Notes: generated from the letters alone by a model not told the origin. DNA of 64,000 nucleotides from Coenobita brevimanus (GCA_032717465.1 CM064683.1:35861542-35925541); one strand, 5' to 3'; counted from the stretch's first letter, positions 1 to 11,426 are shown. Numbers and translations: made by a program.

Positions 1-911
1 TACTGTGAAGCAAAACTCCTGCCTAAAATCACCCATGCCAGCAAGCATTTGGTGTGGATGCAGCCATAGTTTTTAGTGAAATTATTCAAGCTTATGATGC
101 AAAGGCACAGAGTCACACATTCAATATATGCACCAGAAACAACTAGGATTTAAATGGAAGAATTATACTCAAATCAGTAACAACTATTTCCTAGCAAGAT
201 ACAACAGTTTGGGCCTGACTTGCACCCTGAAACTGCTTTATCTTCTAAATAAACAACCATTCCCCATGTGGGTCAAATTCTTCCATTTGAACAATTAATG
301 GTATTGTGACATCAATACAACTAGGGTTTTTGTTTGTACTCTTCATATATCAGAACTTTATGGCATGTTTCCCATGCACAAAACCTTTATTTGCCAAGAC
401 CCACTGAGGTTCAACGATCACTATAAACTGATTTAACTCCCTGAATCCAAGAACACATTTTTCTTTATTCTTATCTCGACAATTTTAATCAGCTTGAGAC
501 TTTTCAAACTAGAGGACTTGTATAAATCTCTATTAATCCCTTAACTACCAGGGAGCTCCCCAAAGCTAAGCCAAATTATCTGAGAGAATAGAAAATGCAA
601 AAATAATAGTAACATCATTGGGCTAATGGAGATACATAAAAGACCACTTAAGAGCTGTCTTGGAACCTTATTTCTGCACAGGGGCCGTATTTATCACTGT
701 GGCCTTCCCCTTTCACAAGAGTCTGCTCCCAAGCTCCAAAACATTTAACTAATGTGAAACGTTTGTAAGAGCTATTTAAGGCAGTCTTGTGAATGCCTCC
801 CGAGAGTGAAAACTTTGTACCTTGCGATCGGTGAAGGAAAAGTAAAGTTAGCATGAATATGATTGTTATACCAATGTGCTGACGTCTTTGACATTATTAT
901 GCAACTGATCA
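1..911. other. AT-rich unannotated sequence
   Basis: No recognisable gene or repeat. The longest open stretch is a 68-codon minus-strand frame at 648-854 with no family resemblance that I can see. It lies where a 3' exon or UTR of the minus-strand transporter could in principle be, but nothing in it supports that. Confidence 0.4.
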
Positions 912-936
912 TTTTTTTTTTTTTTTTTTTTTTTTT
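912..936. repeat. Poly(T) tract, possible poly(A) tail of a minus-strand retrocopy
   Basis: A run of 25 T on the plus strand. Read on the minus strand it is a poly(A) run that follows AT-rich sequence (937-1060). It may be the end of an old retroposed sequence; no body was recognised. A second homopolymer, 19 A, is at 1092-1110. Confidence 0.5.
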
Positions 937-1245
937 AAAAATTTAATAAAAGTGTGATTATAAATACAACTTCTTAAAAACGCATTACAAATTTTCCAAA
1001 TTGTTAATTTTTTCTCCACAGCTGAAAACAACGGACAAATCCATGTCGGTAACTGTAAATCCTAAGGTGGGGTGAGCTGGGGTCAACTGGGAAAAAAAAA
1101 AAAAAAAAAATCCTTCTCTACACATCATCAAAGCCTCCCTACTTTCATGATTTCCATTCATCGGCCTTTTGAAATACTTTTTTCTTCAGCTCCTTACTTC
1201 ATTTCCACTGGTTCGTACTATTCCATTTTCACACTTCTTTCCACA

Positions 1246-1755
1246 TCCATCCATCCATCACCCAATCCAATGTTGCCCCATGAGAAGCATAGGAACCCTG
1301 GGCTAGGCAAGTTGGTCCTGACATTTAAGATAAGAGTGACCTGCCTTACTCATCCACTCATCCCTGAGTGGTATTATGTGAGCAATAAACCCCAACCACC
1401 CACTGGATATAAACCTACACAGGCTCAATCCGATTGGAGCACCTTAATTACCCAATAACCACCAGGTACCACAATTTGGTTATATGGTTACCACCCAGCA
1501 TAGTAAATGATTTCCTAGTGTACAGGAAACCATCTGGCTTGTCACTCAGTGTAGAGTTAACCATAGGCAGAAGGAAAAGGAAAGAATGAAGGAAAGAAAG
1601 ACAGAAGAGGGAGTGTAAAGTCATCCATTGGCAGAAGAAAGTGGAAAAAGTGAAGGAAAGAATGACAGAAAAGGGAGGATGGAAGACAGGAAAGGGCAGA
1701 CACCCAAAGCAGCACTACACTGAGTGAGTGGATGGTGAGCGCCCCCACCTACCAC
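1246..1755 (-). mobile_element. R530 retroposon, copy 1 (near full length)
   Basis: The same ~510 bp sequence recurs at about 21507, 46697, 50529 and 56026, with shorter pieces at 39841 and 47550. Read on the minus strand it begins GTGGTAGGTGGGGGC, passes through AG/CT-rich sequence and a tRNA-like A-box/B-box pair, and ends at a (GATG)n-like tail, seen on the plus strand as CCATCCATCC. No open reading frame is conserved among copies, so it is non-coding. Confidence 0.75.
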
Positions 1756-1989
1756 GACATTTTGACATTTTTCCACCTCCACTTCGACATTTTTCCACCT
1801 CTCAGCAGAACAATTTCCTATTTTCAGTACAGTACTTTCTGTCCATTTTTCTCCAAGATCCTCATTTACCTACATTTTTTTCCTCTGTATTAGTCTCTCT
1901 GAATGCTTTACTGTCCATGTGCTTTCTTCTTTCATTTGAGTCCCTCTTCTGCATCCACTGTAGCCACTTCTCCCTCGTTTTCCTCAACT

Positions 1990-3295
1990 ATTCTTTCAAC
2001 CTCGTTTCTTTGCGTAGACAACATAGAAAGGCAGAACGTGAGAAGCGCTTGCGACGGACCGAATTAACTTGTTTGCGTTATGTTTTTGCAAGACAAGAAG
2101 TTGTTCACACTGTAAAAGCCAAAAAGGCATGGTATTATTAAGAATAGAGCTGATTTGTGTAGTGGTGATTAAAAAAAAAAAAAAAAAATGCCTACAGTTG
2201 TGAACAATTTGGTTGGTCGGAGGAATGTAACTGTTAAACCAACTTCTGTATCTGATGCCCAATTGGCTTCTGATTTTACTTCATTTTTTACAACTAAGAT
2301 ATCTTGCATAAGAAATTATTTAGACAACAGTTCTTCTAGTGAAGTTTACTCAGTTGACTTCCAATCACAGTGCATAGAGGATCATTTGCTTTCAACATTT
2401 CATCCGCTGGATGTAAAGTCAAACGTTACATCAGAGACTTTTAACAAAACATTTTGCCCACTCAATCCATGTAAGTTGTCATAACTGCCTGATGTGTACA
2501 AGACTGCAGAGGACTTTATCTGCAACATAATAAATAGATACTTCTTATAAAGTAATATTGTGTAGTCTGAGAAACGTGCTGTGCTTAGGCCCCTACTCAA
2601 GAAACCTGGCCTTGATGTCGAAAGCATGACAAATTATGGTCCCGTCTCTAACCTGTCTTTCTCATCCAAGATTAGTAAGTGGGCCATACTTGACCAACTC
2701 TCACCACTACTGGAACAAAACAGAGTTGTTCCTGTTGTTCAATCAGCATACAGAAAATACCACTGAACTGAAACTGCACTAACAAGGATTCATAGTGACT
2801 TAGTGGCAAACACCTGTGGTGAGATGTCCTCTCTCCTAGTTCTGTTAGATCTGTCTGCAGCTTTTGATATGGTAGATCACAAACTATTGTTGGATGGTTT
2901 GTATTTTTATGGCGTTCATGATAGTGCTCTTTTGCTCCTTAAGTCGTATCTGTCTGACAGCTCTCAAAGAGTTGTTGTGATCACGCTAGCTCCGATTCTG
3001 CTCCCCTTCTGTTCGGAGTCCCTCAATGATCAGTTTTGGGTCCAATTCTATTTACAGTCTACATGAAATAGTTTATCATCTGTACCTGAAGCTCACAACA
3101 TGTCCTATCGTTTTTAAGCTGATGACACTCAGCTCTACATTAAGCTGTCAGATTTTATCGATATCAAGACTAAGATTGAATCTCTAATGTCTGATATTAA
3201 GGTTTGGATGGCAAGGAGGAAACTTAGGCTGAATGATGGTAAAACTGAGATCACCATCATCAGAGGAAACAGAAGGGATGATGACACTGATATGG
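1990..3295 (+). pseudogene. CR1-like LINE 'C', segment 1 (linker and RT N-terminal half)
   Basis: This is a decayed non-LTR reverse transcriptase. In broken plus frames the linker (around 1995-2140, 2188-2484) is followed by RT motifs of the CR1/L2/Rex1 group: RPLLKKPGLD, QSAYRKYH followed by TETAL, LLVLLDLSAAFDMVDHKLLL (first catalytic Asp in the DLSAAFD block, near 2850) and ADDTQLY (second catalytic block, near 3120). Several stops and frameshifts show it is dead. It is cut at 3295 by a DNA transposon and resumes at 4236, then again at 6986. The start at about 1990 is where the recognisable linker begins and is approximate (5' truncation). Confidence 0.8.
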
Positions 3296-4235
3296 TGGGC
3301 TCGCACAGTACGCAAGTGGATGGGCGGTCCTGGTCCTCACGCAGTGAAATCGCGTACTGTGAACACACAATTTTATGGGAAAAATTACATATGGGCAGTA
3401 CCCCCTCATACCTTGACATTTTTTTCCCCTTAGAGACATAATAATGGGAAAAACTTTCAGATATAAACTACAGATATAGCTACAACAACACAAATATGGT
3501 CAGTCACCTTAACAACAGTAGACAACAGGTCTGATGGACTTAACAGGGATTCTGAGTTGCGGCAACACTTACAGTGCCGTACCCCCTGCTGCACCAACAC
3601 TTCCATCCTCAGACTCCTCTTGAGCACCTCCACGAGCCTCTAACTCAGTAACTTCAGCCAAAAACCCCTTGAAGTCCAATGCTGACACAACTGACAGTGC
3701 ATCCTCTACTTCCTCTACAGGAACAGGATCAGACGGTGTAGCTGGTTCCTCACTTTCACTTTCTTGAGGCCGCCATGTGTAACTTGTTATGAGTGTCTGC
3801 CTCCTCCTGTTAATTTCTTGCCTGTGCCTGCCTACATAGAAGTGGAAGGCTTTGTCAATACTAATGAGAACTTCCTCCATTCTTTGGTGACTGATTTCGT
3901 GTTCCTTCACTTCTTTGAGCTTATCCACGGCAGCAAGGATCTTGCTTATTCATGACACAGACAGTTCTGTGCCGCCCTTCATCACACCAAACTCCTCAAT
4001 TTGACTCTGCCTGGCCTCGGGCTCTGCGTCAGCCTCATCCATCCGTCACAATGGGCGCGTTGTGTGGAGGTATGGGTTGTATAGTCAGGGAAAATGGTGT
4101 TTTTGTGCCACTCCTTGCCTTTGCCTCGTGTACTGTGGGCTAAACTTACGCAACCAAGGTGTCTTGGTTATTACTTTTGGTCACTTGTGTAATATGCAAT
4201 TTGTGTACTGTAAACTTGCGTACTGTGCGAGCCCA
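3296..4235 (-). mobile_element. pogo/Tigger-like DNA transposon inserted in LINE C
   Basis: The 21 bp termini are perfect inverted repeats. The left end starts TGGGCTCGCACAGTACG (3296-3316) and the right end is its exact reverse complement (4215-4235). A TA dinucleotide lies just outside each end (3291-3292 and 4237-4238), as expected for a Tc1/mariner/pogo TA target, although one to four extra bases separate it from the repeat. The sequences on either side join into one CR1-like reading, so this is a clean insertion. At 940 bp it is too short for an intact transposase. Confidence 0.8.
3569..3928 (-). pseudogene. Probable C-terminal transposase remnant, Tigger type
   Basis: A 119-codon minus-strand frame inside the TIR element. 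It holds a basic helical stretch (RHRQEINRRRQTLITSY) followed by an acidic, Pro/Ser-rich tail. That order matches the C-termini of Tigger/Jerky-type transposases, which end in an R-x-RQ-QTxI block. The CENP-B helix-turn-helix and the DDE core are absent, so it is an internally deleted copy. The family assignment is inferred from composition and the TA-flanked TIRs; identity could also be chance. Confidence 0.45.
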
Positions 4236-4516
4236 ATATAATGCCCTGGCTTTGAAGACTGGTGTGTCACAGCTTCATCCAATCAGTTCTGCTCAAAATC
4301 AGGGTGTTTATTTTAATTCAGTGTTACATTACAAAGAACATATTAATCAAGTTGTCAGTGGATGTAACTTGCATATCGGAAATCTGTACACTGTGAGAAA
4401 ATTCCTGAACAGACGTAGCATCTTAACATTGGTCAACACAGTCATCTTGTGTTGATTACTGTAATTCACTGTGGATTGGTCTTCCAAATACTATACTAAC
4501 CAAAGTTCAGTCAGAG
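4236..4516 (+). pseudogene. CR1-like LINE 'C', segment 2
   Basis: It continues the RT thumb and C-terminal region of the LINE interrupted at 3296. The frame 4240-4455 reads NALALKTGVSQLHPISS, then GVYFNSVLHYKEHINQVV and LTLVNTVIL. These are typical of the post-catalytic CR1 region ('LGVxFDS...KEHINxV', 'LVNTLILSRVDYCNSL'). It is cut again at about 4516 by LINE Z copy 1, and its continuation is at 6986. Confidence 0.8.
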
Positions 4517-6985
4517 AGAGTAGGTTGATTACATATAAGTCAGGGGGAAATAGCAGTCAGATAGATTATATTCTGGACAGGATGGCTGATAGGAGGTGAG
4601 TGGATATTAGGGTTACAGGAAGTGAAGTGTGTGTGCAGCAGCACAAATTATTGATATGTGACATAATGCTTTAGACCAAGTGATGACAAAGGGGACTTAT
4701 GTACCTAGGAGGAAAATATGGAAGCTGGAAAACCAAGAAGTAAGCGATGCTTTCTATAGCGAGATGAGGAGAGTGGTGGCTGAGCAGAGAGACATTGACA
4801 CAGACGTTAATGACCAGTACAGAGCAATCATGAACAACCACTTGAGAGTTACTGATGCAGTATGCGGTTGGACAAGAGGCCCACCAAGACATAAAGAAAC
4901 TTGGTGGTGGGATGAGGGTGTAGAAGCTGCAGTTAAGGAGAAAAGAAGGCTTTTCCAGGAGTGGAAGAAGGGTGATAACAAAGATGAATACTTGGCTGCC
5001 AAGTGTGGGGCTAGAAGAGAGGTATACAGGATGAAGTCTGAGTCAGTAAGACTTTTACTTGATAACTTAAATTGTGTGGAAAGGAAGACTATGATATTAA
5101 TGATGGCAAATCAGGAGAAGAGGGATAATTGGGATACAATAGGTGAGCAGTGTGTGAAGAATGATGAAGGAAGGGTAGTGCTGAACAGTGGGGATAATAA
5201 AAATGCATGGAGACAGCATTATAGCCAGTTGTTGAATGAGGAGTTTGACTGGGACAGGGAAGGTTTGGAGCTAGCAGATCCAGTGTTTTGCTCTTGGCCT
5301 TTGATTGATGCTACTACTGTGAGTGCGGCAATAGGCAGGATGCAGGTGGGGAATGCAGAAGGTGTGCCTAGGTTGACTGCTGAAATGTTGAAGGCCTCAA
5401 CAGATCCAGGAGTAAGGTTAGTAACTGACCTGATAAATATGATTATGTATGAGTGTGTTGTTGCAGATGATTGGCTGAAGAGTGTAATTGTAAATGTGTA
5501 CAAGGGGAAGGGTGATGCCCTGGAAAGAGGAAATCATAGAGGTATGAAGCTTTTAGATCAGATAATCAAGGTAATCGAGAGAGTTCTAGAAAGTATGATT
5601 AGAGAAAGAGTTAATATTGATGAGATGCAGTCTGGGTTTATGCCAGTCAGCAGGACCACTGATGCCATATTCATTGTTCGACAGGTTCATGAAAAACATA
5701 TAGGAATGACGAGGGAACTGTACTTTGTTTTTGTTGATTTGAACAATGCCTTTAACAGAGTCCCTAAAGAGGTGGTGAAGTGGGCAATGAGAAAGCCTGG
5801 GATGGAGGAGTGGCTGGTTAGGGTGGTTATGGCCATGTTTGCGGGTGCTCACACCCAGGAAAGAGTGAATGATTTGAGTGAGTTTTCCATGAATGCAGGT
5901 GTGCATCAGTGGTCAGTTTTAAGTCCCTTGTTGTTTATCATGGTACCTGAAGTCCTCTTGCGTGACTTCAGAAATGGACTCCCATGGGAGATGTTGTATA
6001 CTGATGATTTGATGTTCATTGCAGAGAACAAAAGGGAGGCAGAGGAAAGATTTAGGAAGTGGAGAGAGGGTATGGGGCACAAGGGCTTAAGAGTAAATGC
6101 AGATAAAACAAAAATGATATCTAGGGTTGGTGATGGTACAATCAAAAAGGGGGGAGAGTGGCCACATGCAATTTCCCACAAGGGCGTGGGAAGTAATTCC
6201 ATCTTGTGCAGTGTTTGTGATAAGTGGGTGCATATGAGATGAAGTGGTATTAGATGCAGACTGTGAGATAATGCTGATTTTATGTGTGTGGCGTGTTAGG
6301 GAGAGCAGGTGGAGATAGTCAGGCATGAAAGGATTGAACTTGCTTGTGAGTCTCTTGTGTGTATGGAAGAGTTTTGTAATTTGGGAGATGTGCTGGAGGT
6401 GGGGCTGGAGCTAGCTCTGTGACTAAGGTGAGAAATGGCTGGAAGAAGTTCAGGAAGCTGTTGCCTCTCCTGACACTGAGAGGGCTCTCCCTATGTGCTA
6501 AGGGATCTTTGTATGCAGCATGTGTTAGGAGTGCAATACTGTATGGTAGTGAGACCTTGGCAGTAAAGGAAGAATATATCTGCAGGCTCAAACATACAGA
6601 AATGACAATGAATAGGTGGATGTGCAGTGCATCCCTGCGTGCAAGGCCTGGAGGGGGCTGGGTTTACAATGGATGAGTTGAGAGGCAGGATGGGACTGAA
6701 ATGTATTGGTGCTGTGATGTGGAGAGGTAGATTGAGGTAGTATGGGCATGTGGAGAGGATGGGAGATGATAATTGGGTGCAGAAAGTGAGAAGCGTTAAT
6801 AATGGGGATGGGGTTTTGAGGGGTTCACTGAAAAAGACGTGGGATGAGGTCATTAAGTGTGACCTCAGGGTTAAGGGACTGATCAGGGAAGCTGTCATGG
6901 ACCACCAGCATGGACAGCCGCCATTAGGTGACCCAAGCCGATGCATGCAAACATGTTGGACCCTTCAAAAATGAAACAAAACAAA
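4517..6985 (+). mobile_element. LINE 'Z' copy 1, 5'-truncated, nested in LINE C
   Basis: It starts abruptly within the end of the endonuclease region. Bases 4517-4670 match 14706-14865 of copy 2. It ends at a tail of repeated AAAATGAAAC-like units (6966-6990), the same tail that ends copy 2 at 17245. The flanking CR1-like element joins across it. No clear target-site duplication is visible. Confidence 0.8.
4680..6242 (+). pseudogene. LINE Z reverse transcriptase (520-codon open frame)
   Basis: The longest uninterrupted RT frame of family Z. In order it has a charged linker (residues about 1-150), the RT palm with NVYKGKGDALERGNHRG (about 275-295), QSGFMPVSRTTDAIFIVRQ, VFVDLNNAFNRVP (first catalytic Asp near 353) and the second catalytic box as YTDDL (near 440; YADDL is usual). 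It then has GLRVNADKTK and the start of a zinc-knuckle segment, CSVCDKWVHMR. A stop at 6240 cuts that knuckle (C-x2-C...C-x2-C) and the C-terminal region continues in broken frames to about 6970. The missing endonuclease and the stops make it non-autonomous. Confidence 0.8.
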
Positions 6986-7586
6986 ATGAAACATGCTGAA
7001 CAGGACAACACAGCTTATCTTTGGTCTTCCCTTGAGAACCTTGGCTACCCCATTCCTAGCTGAACTGCACTGGTTACCAGTAAAGGCTAGAACTGAATTT
7101 AAACTGTGTCTTACTACATTCAAGGTTCTTAAGTTTGGTGAACCGAAGTATCTTGCTGAATTGTTAAAACTCCCATCGGCATGCCCAGGTGTCACGTTCC
7201 ATAGTGAAGATGATTCCTTGCGTCTTGACGAGCCAGGCACCAATCATCTTTCTCTGATTGTTCTTTTGTGAATAGAGCCCCTAGATTATATTAACAGATT
7301 GTCATTGTCCATGAGACAACTCTTTTCTGTTGAATCCTTTAAGAGACAGCTGAAAGCTTTTCTTTTTTCAAAATGCAATGACCTGGAGAGAGGTACTATG
7401 ATGGATGATTATTCAGTTTATTTATTGGCACTTTCATCTTTTTTTAACTGATGAAGTTTGTACTGTATATGAGAGATGTCACAATTCTTGTAAAAATATT
7501 GTATATATGTGTCAAGCACTAGTGATTTCTTTATGGAAAAAGTGGCATTTTGAGAAACAAAAGTCCAGATTACTGTTATTATTACA
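6986..7586 (+). pseudogene. CR1-like LINE 'C', segment 3 and 3' UTR
   Basis: Final part of the CR1-like RT. The frame 6993-7271 has LNRTTQLIFGLP and ELHWLPVKARTEFKLCLTTF followed by KFGEPKYLAELL, the conserved C-terminal block of CR1/Rex1 elements. It is followed in another frame by FKRQLKAFLF and a stop near 7449. An AT-rich 3' tail runs to the (ATT)n microsatellite at 7589, which may be the element's own 3' repeat. Confidence 0.8.
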
Positions 7587-7587
7587 G

Positions 7588-7588
<1 letters not shown>

Positions 7589-7638
<50 letters not shown>
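7589..7638. repeat. (ATT)n microsatellite
   Basis: About 16 uninterrupted ATT units right after the LINE C 3' UTR. The Asn- and Tyr-rich open frames around it are artefacts of the repeat. Confidence 0.95.
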
Positions 7639-7654
7639 CATCCCACCATGCTAA

Positions 7655-7990
7655 ATCATTCTTTTTATCTACTGCATCCAACTCCTCCATGTATTCATCA
7701 GCCACTTGTTTGTTCTTAGTTTTATCACATTCACTTTTTTGCCTTGACTGCTCTCTCTCTCTCTCTCTCTTATTCCTCACAGCTTATCCTTCCATACCAC
7801 AAGCATATGATCAGACAGACCTCCCAATCATCCCCTAATCACTTTTGTATCCACAACACTGTCATGCACAATTCTCTCCACATGAACATAGTCAGGCTCC
7901 TTTCACCACTGTCTCCTTTCCATCTATACCAAGTGTACTGTATTTGTGTGCCTCTCTCCTTTCCTGATATGCCCATCAGATCACGAAACA
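7655..7990 (-). pseudogene. LINE endonuclease C-terminal relic
   Basis: The minus strand reads YTWYRWKGDSGERSL and, further on, a basic stretch after a decayed Asp/His region. The pattern is that of the end of an APE-type endonuclease ('YTWxR...RSxIDYV...SDH') and the linker after it. Frameshifts are present and no RT follows. The LINE family cannot be assigned. Confidence 0.4.
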
Positions 7991-8690
7991 AAAAAAGTTA
8001 ACAGTTAAGTATTTTACCTACTTTCCTAGAACATTCTGCCTGCTTTCTTTGAATATCTCTAGTATCCATTTCGACACAAATTAATATTATTTCCAGTGTA
8101 ACTAAATATTCAAATATCTGTGATCACTCGGCAAATTATTGACTGAGATAAACCTAAATCATTTTCGTTGCATTGGTGCATTTTGCCAGATGCCAAATAC
8201 CAAAAGTTCATGGCAAGTTTCATCTCAGGGGAGTAGATTACATTATCAAGTGTGGCTATCTCATTTCTCACCCACTCTGTCACAAATATAATTCATTCCT
8301 GGTCTAAATGGTATCTTTTCCTATCTCTCAATCATCATAGTCACTGACGAAGTCTCTCCGTGGTCAAAATTCCATAGTTGGTGGATCCATAAGTCCACTA
8401 TTTAAGTTTATACTGTCAACGACTTGCCTCTTGTGAATGATTCCCAAGTCCTTAGAAGTGCTCCCGACGGCTAGCAAACTTCCCTCACCGATGTGATTGG
8501 TTCACAGGGTTAAGAGCGCTTCACAAGCCTGATGAATAACTCTTACGGTCATGAACAGTTCACTGGCTTGTTAATTCACAAGGCCCCTTGTGAATGTTCA
8601 CAGCTACTGATACATACGGGCCCAGGTTTTAGAAAATCTAGTAGGTGTACTATTACCATACAACAGAAAAAAAAATAAAAAATCCCACAT
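7991..8690. other. Unannotated intron or intergenic sequence
   Basis: AT-rich, with no long frame and no match to the other repeats in this window. A short inverted motif, CACAAGGCCCCTTGTG (8578-8593), is the only structure noticed. Confidence 0.5.
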
Positions 8691-8751
8691 TATCCCCCTT
8701 TGAGGTGTAGGGGCCTGAGGCTAGGCTACTATAGTCCAGTACACTGAAAGG
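8691..8751. repeat. Dispersed repeat, shared with 40571-40660
   Basis: Both places carry GGCCTGAGGCTAGGCTACT followed by a near-identical GTCCA. Flanks differ, so this is a short dispersed repeat of unknown class. Confidence 0.5.
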
Positions 8752-9544
8752 TACAGTAGGATCTCCTAATATGCGAGAATATGTTCGACAAAATGCACCG
8801 CACATTGGAAATTTCGCATCTTAGAAACCATTAAATCAATGGCAATAAAAGTATATGGTCAGTACCTCACTCTATCTTTGTCATTTACAGTACTTCCCCA
8901 TTACTGACTGCCATTTTAAGAAAGACCTTTACTCAAAGAATGATAATAGAACTGTGAATGCAGTGTGCTAGGTAACACTCCATTTGTATAATTGCAAGGT
9001 TATCAGCCTTACTGCACCTGGTACTTGCTGGCCTCCATAAGTCTTTACGGTTCGTAAAATTTCCTCCTTATTCTTAAGAATGTTCTTCACAATCGACTCA
9101 CCAAAGCCAAATTCACGTCCAACATTTGAGTTCCTTTTGCCTTGCTTATTCAACTCTACAACCTTCATTTTCAGCTCCACTGTGATCCTCTTATTCTAGA
9201 AATGAAGCTGTGGGGCCATGGCATGACAGGTGACAATAGCGAGTCTTGTACACTGCTAAATACATCACAATATGCGAGCATGGCATGGGAAGAGGGAATC
9301 TTGAGACTTTGACTTGAGAGACGCCGTAGGGGAGGGAAAGGCGGGAAAACGATCAGCCATCTGGTGGTGGCTTCAGATACTACCACTTTGAGTTGGAACA
9401 CCATTTTTCCCTTGCTTTCAGACAACAGTTTTGGAATTTAGAATCACATTTCGCTTATTAAAATATTCACTTTTTTCCTGAGACGAGTTTGTATATTAGG
9501 TGCTTTGCATATTGAGATCCCATATATTGGGAGACCCCACTGTA
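8752..9544 (-). mobile_element. pogo/Tigger DNA transposon
   Basis: The termini are TACAGTAGGATCTCCTAATA on the left and, inverted, TACAGTGGGGTCTCCCAATA on the right: about 24 bp of imperfect TIR beginning with TA-CAGT, the classic pogo/Tigger start with TA as target. It is 793 bp, and the inside carries a minus-strand CENP-B-type helix-turn-helix frame. The DDE catalytic part is missing, so this is a deleted copy. Confidence 0.8.
8968..9192 (-). pseudogene. Tigger transposase N-terminal helix-turn-helix fragment
   Basis: A 70-codon minus frame starts ELKMKVVELNKQGKRNSNVG and continues REFGFGESIVKNILKNKEEI. This is the CENP-B N-terminal DNA-binding motif ('LELKxxIIxxxExGxSxxxIAxxxGxxxSTVxxIxKNKxKI') of pogo/Tigger transposases. 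The frame then ends and no second HTH or DDE core follows. It would bind the element's TIRs if intact; here it is a relic. Confidence 0.7.
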
Positions 9545-9904
9545 GATGATCAGATTACTTTCCTTGATGGCAATGATCAAAAGATCTCCAGTCACCTCTT
9601 CAAGAACAAACCTTTGCAAGACTGTCCATCTGACTGGAGCATTCAAACAACTAGACCACAGGTGTCTTTTCAGTGCAATATAAAGTCAGTACATTATAAT
9701 ATCATGTTTTTTATTTTCTGATACACTAAGAAAATATCACTCACTCCTTTGGAAAGCCTCCACCACACCACTAACTGTTATTATTAACAATTTATCTATG
9801 AATCCTTTTCCTCTGGCAATGAATGTGTCAGCTTCTGCGTAACTTGAAGCACATTATCTGAAAGGCAAAATTGAAAACTCATGAAAAACACTACATGACA
9901 CAAC

Positions 9905-9942
9905 AACAACAACAATAATGATAATAATAATAATAATAATAG
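9905..9942. repeat. (CAA)n/(AAT)n microsatellite
   Basis: A CAA run passes into an AAT run; an RTE copy is inserted directly at its right edge. Confidence 0.85.
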
Positions 9943-9944
9943 TC

Positions 9945-10607
9945 TATCCATCTATCTATTAACAGACACCTTAATCCCGTAAGGGGTGGCCACAAACAAA
10001 TCGCTTCTATGTTGTCCTGTCCAATGCCATTTTACTGCCCTGCTCCCAGCTAACACCCCTCTTCACTCTCATATACCTCTCCACTCCATCCCTCCATCTA
10101 ATCCATGGCCTCCCCCCTCTCTCTCCCCCCCTCCACCTCACTCACATACACTCTCCTCGTCAGTCTCTCGCTCTCCATTCTCTCCGTGTGCCCAAACCAC
10201 CTCAATGTGTTTCTCCTAACATTTTCTATCACATCCACATCCACACCACAATGTTGCTTCACTTCCTCATTTGTCAGGCTGTCTCTCCATGTGACTCCAC
10301 ATGCTCCTGTCAAATAACTCATTTCCACTGCTCTCACTCTTGACTTGTGTCCCTCCAACAAGATCGAAGTCTCACTTCCATAAGTCAGAGTTGGTATCAC
10401 AGTACTCTAGTCATGCAGCGATTTTTTTACTTCCATGCCCACTTCCTTGTTCCTAATCACTGATTTAAAAGAAAAAGCAATCTTTCTTCCCAGCTGTACC
10501 CTTTCAAGCACTTCACCCTCTAAACTTCCATCCTTACTCATTACACTACACAAGTACTTAAACGCGCTCACATTTTACATTTCCTCCTCATCCAACCTCA
10601 CTGTACC
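9945..10607 (-). mobile_element. RTE-like LINE, 3' fragment (minus)
   Basis: It begins on the plus strand with the reversed (GATA)n tail, then the RTE 3' end and the C-terminal RT-downstream region. The minus-strand frame 10098-10400 has IPTLTYGSETSILLEGHKSR and GVDVDVIENVRRNTLRWFGH, then TERMESERLT. It is truncated at the 5' side within the region just after the RT palm. Its 3' end (CCCGTAAGGGGTGGCC) matches the fragment at 47221 rather than subfamily A or B, suggesting a third lineage. Confidence 0.85.
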
Positions 10608-10611
10608 TGTA

Positions 10612-11216
10612 TGTGAGTGCATTCAAATACTTGGGTAGTGTGATGAGTAAGGATGGAACTTTGGGGGATGAAGTGCGTGAAAGGGTACAGCAGGGAAGGA
10701 AGGTTGTTGGTTCTGAAAGCAGTGATGAGAAATAGGAGGTGAGTATGGAAGTCAAGAAGTCACTGCATGATAGTATTGTGATCCCTACCCTAACGTATGG
10801 AAGCGAGGCATGGACCTTGGTAGAGGGAAACAAGTCAAGAGTGAGAGCAGTGGAAATGAGTTACTCGAGAGGAGCATGTGGAGTGACTTGGAGGGACACG
10901 TTGACGAATGAAGAAGTAAAGGAATGTTGTGGGGTGGACGTGGATGTGGTTGAGAAGATTATGAGAAATACACTGAGGTGGTTTGGACATGTGGAGAGAA
11001 TGGAGAATGAAAAACTGACTAAGAGGGTGTAGGTGAGGTGGAAGGAGGGAGGGGAAGACCAAGGACGTGGTGGAGGGATGGAGTTGAGAGGTATATGAGG
11101 GAGGGGGGAGTGAACTGGGGGGAGGGTAGTCAAATGGTGGGTGACAGAGTGACTTGGAGGCATTTTGTCTGCGGCCACCCTGTGCGGGATTAGGGCATCG
11201 GGCTATAGATAGATAT
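10612..11216 (+). mobile_element. RTE-like LINE subfamily B, 3' fragment (plus)
   Basis: It reads outward from the same RTE position at which the minus fragment ends (SAFKYLGSVMSKDGTL), through the frame 10739-11032 (SMEVKKSLHDSIVIPTLTYG, then RNTLRWFGHVERM), to a GATAGATA-type tail near 11216. Its 3' end is GCGGGATTAGGGCATCGGGC, as in subfamily B. Together with 9945-10607 it forms a head-to-head arrangement. Confidence 0.85.
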
Positions 11217-11426
11217 ATAGACAGACTTTTCTTGAATACCATAACTTGAATCCACGTCATCCTAACCGATTTTTCACCAATGACCCCCCCCCCAACCCTG
11301 GCAGATTTTCAATTTTCCTTTTTCTTTTTTTTTTTGCTAAAACCTCCACTTTTTATGAGAAACATTGGAAACATGCCCCCAAAAGTGCTCACCTGAACTT
11401 AGTAGTGATCTGAACAGGGGACCCTT

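Noticed and set aside
648..854. Possible last exon of the transporter
   Set aside because: 68 codons with no similarity to an SLC7 C-terminal tail and no convincing phase-1 acceptor.
1072..1458. 128-codon plus frame
   Set aside because: Overlaps a poly(A) run and the R530 repeat, and is not conserved among R530 copies.
7405..7780. Tyr-rich and Asn-rich frames
   Set aside because: Produced by the (ATT)n microsatellite at 7589-7638.
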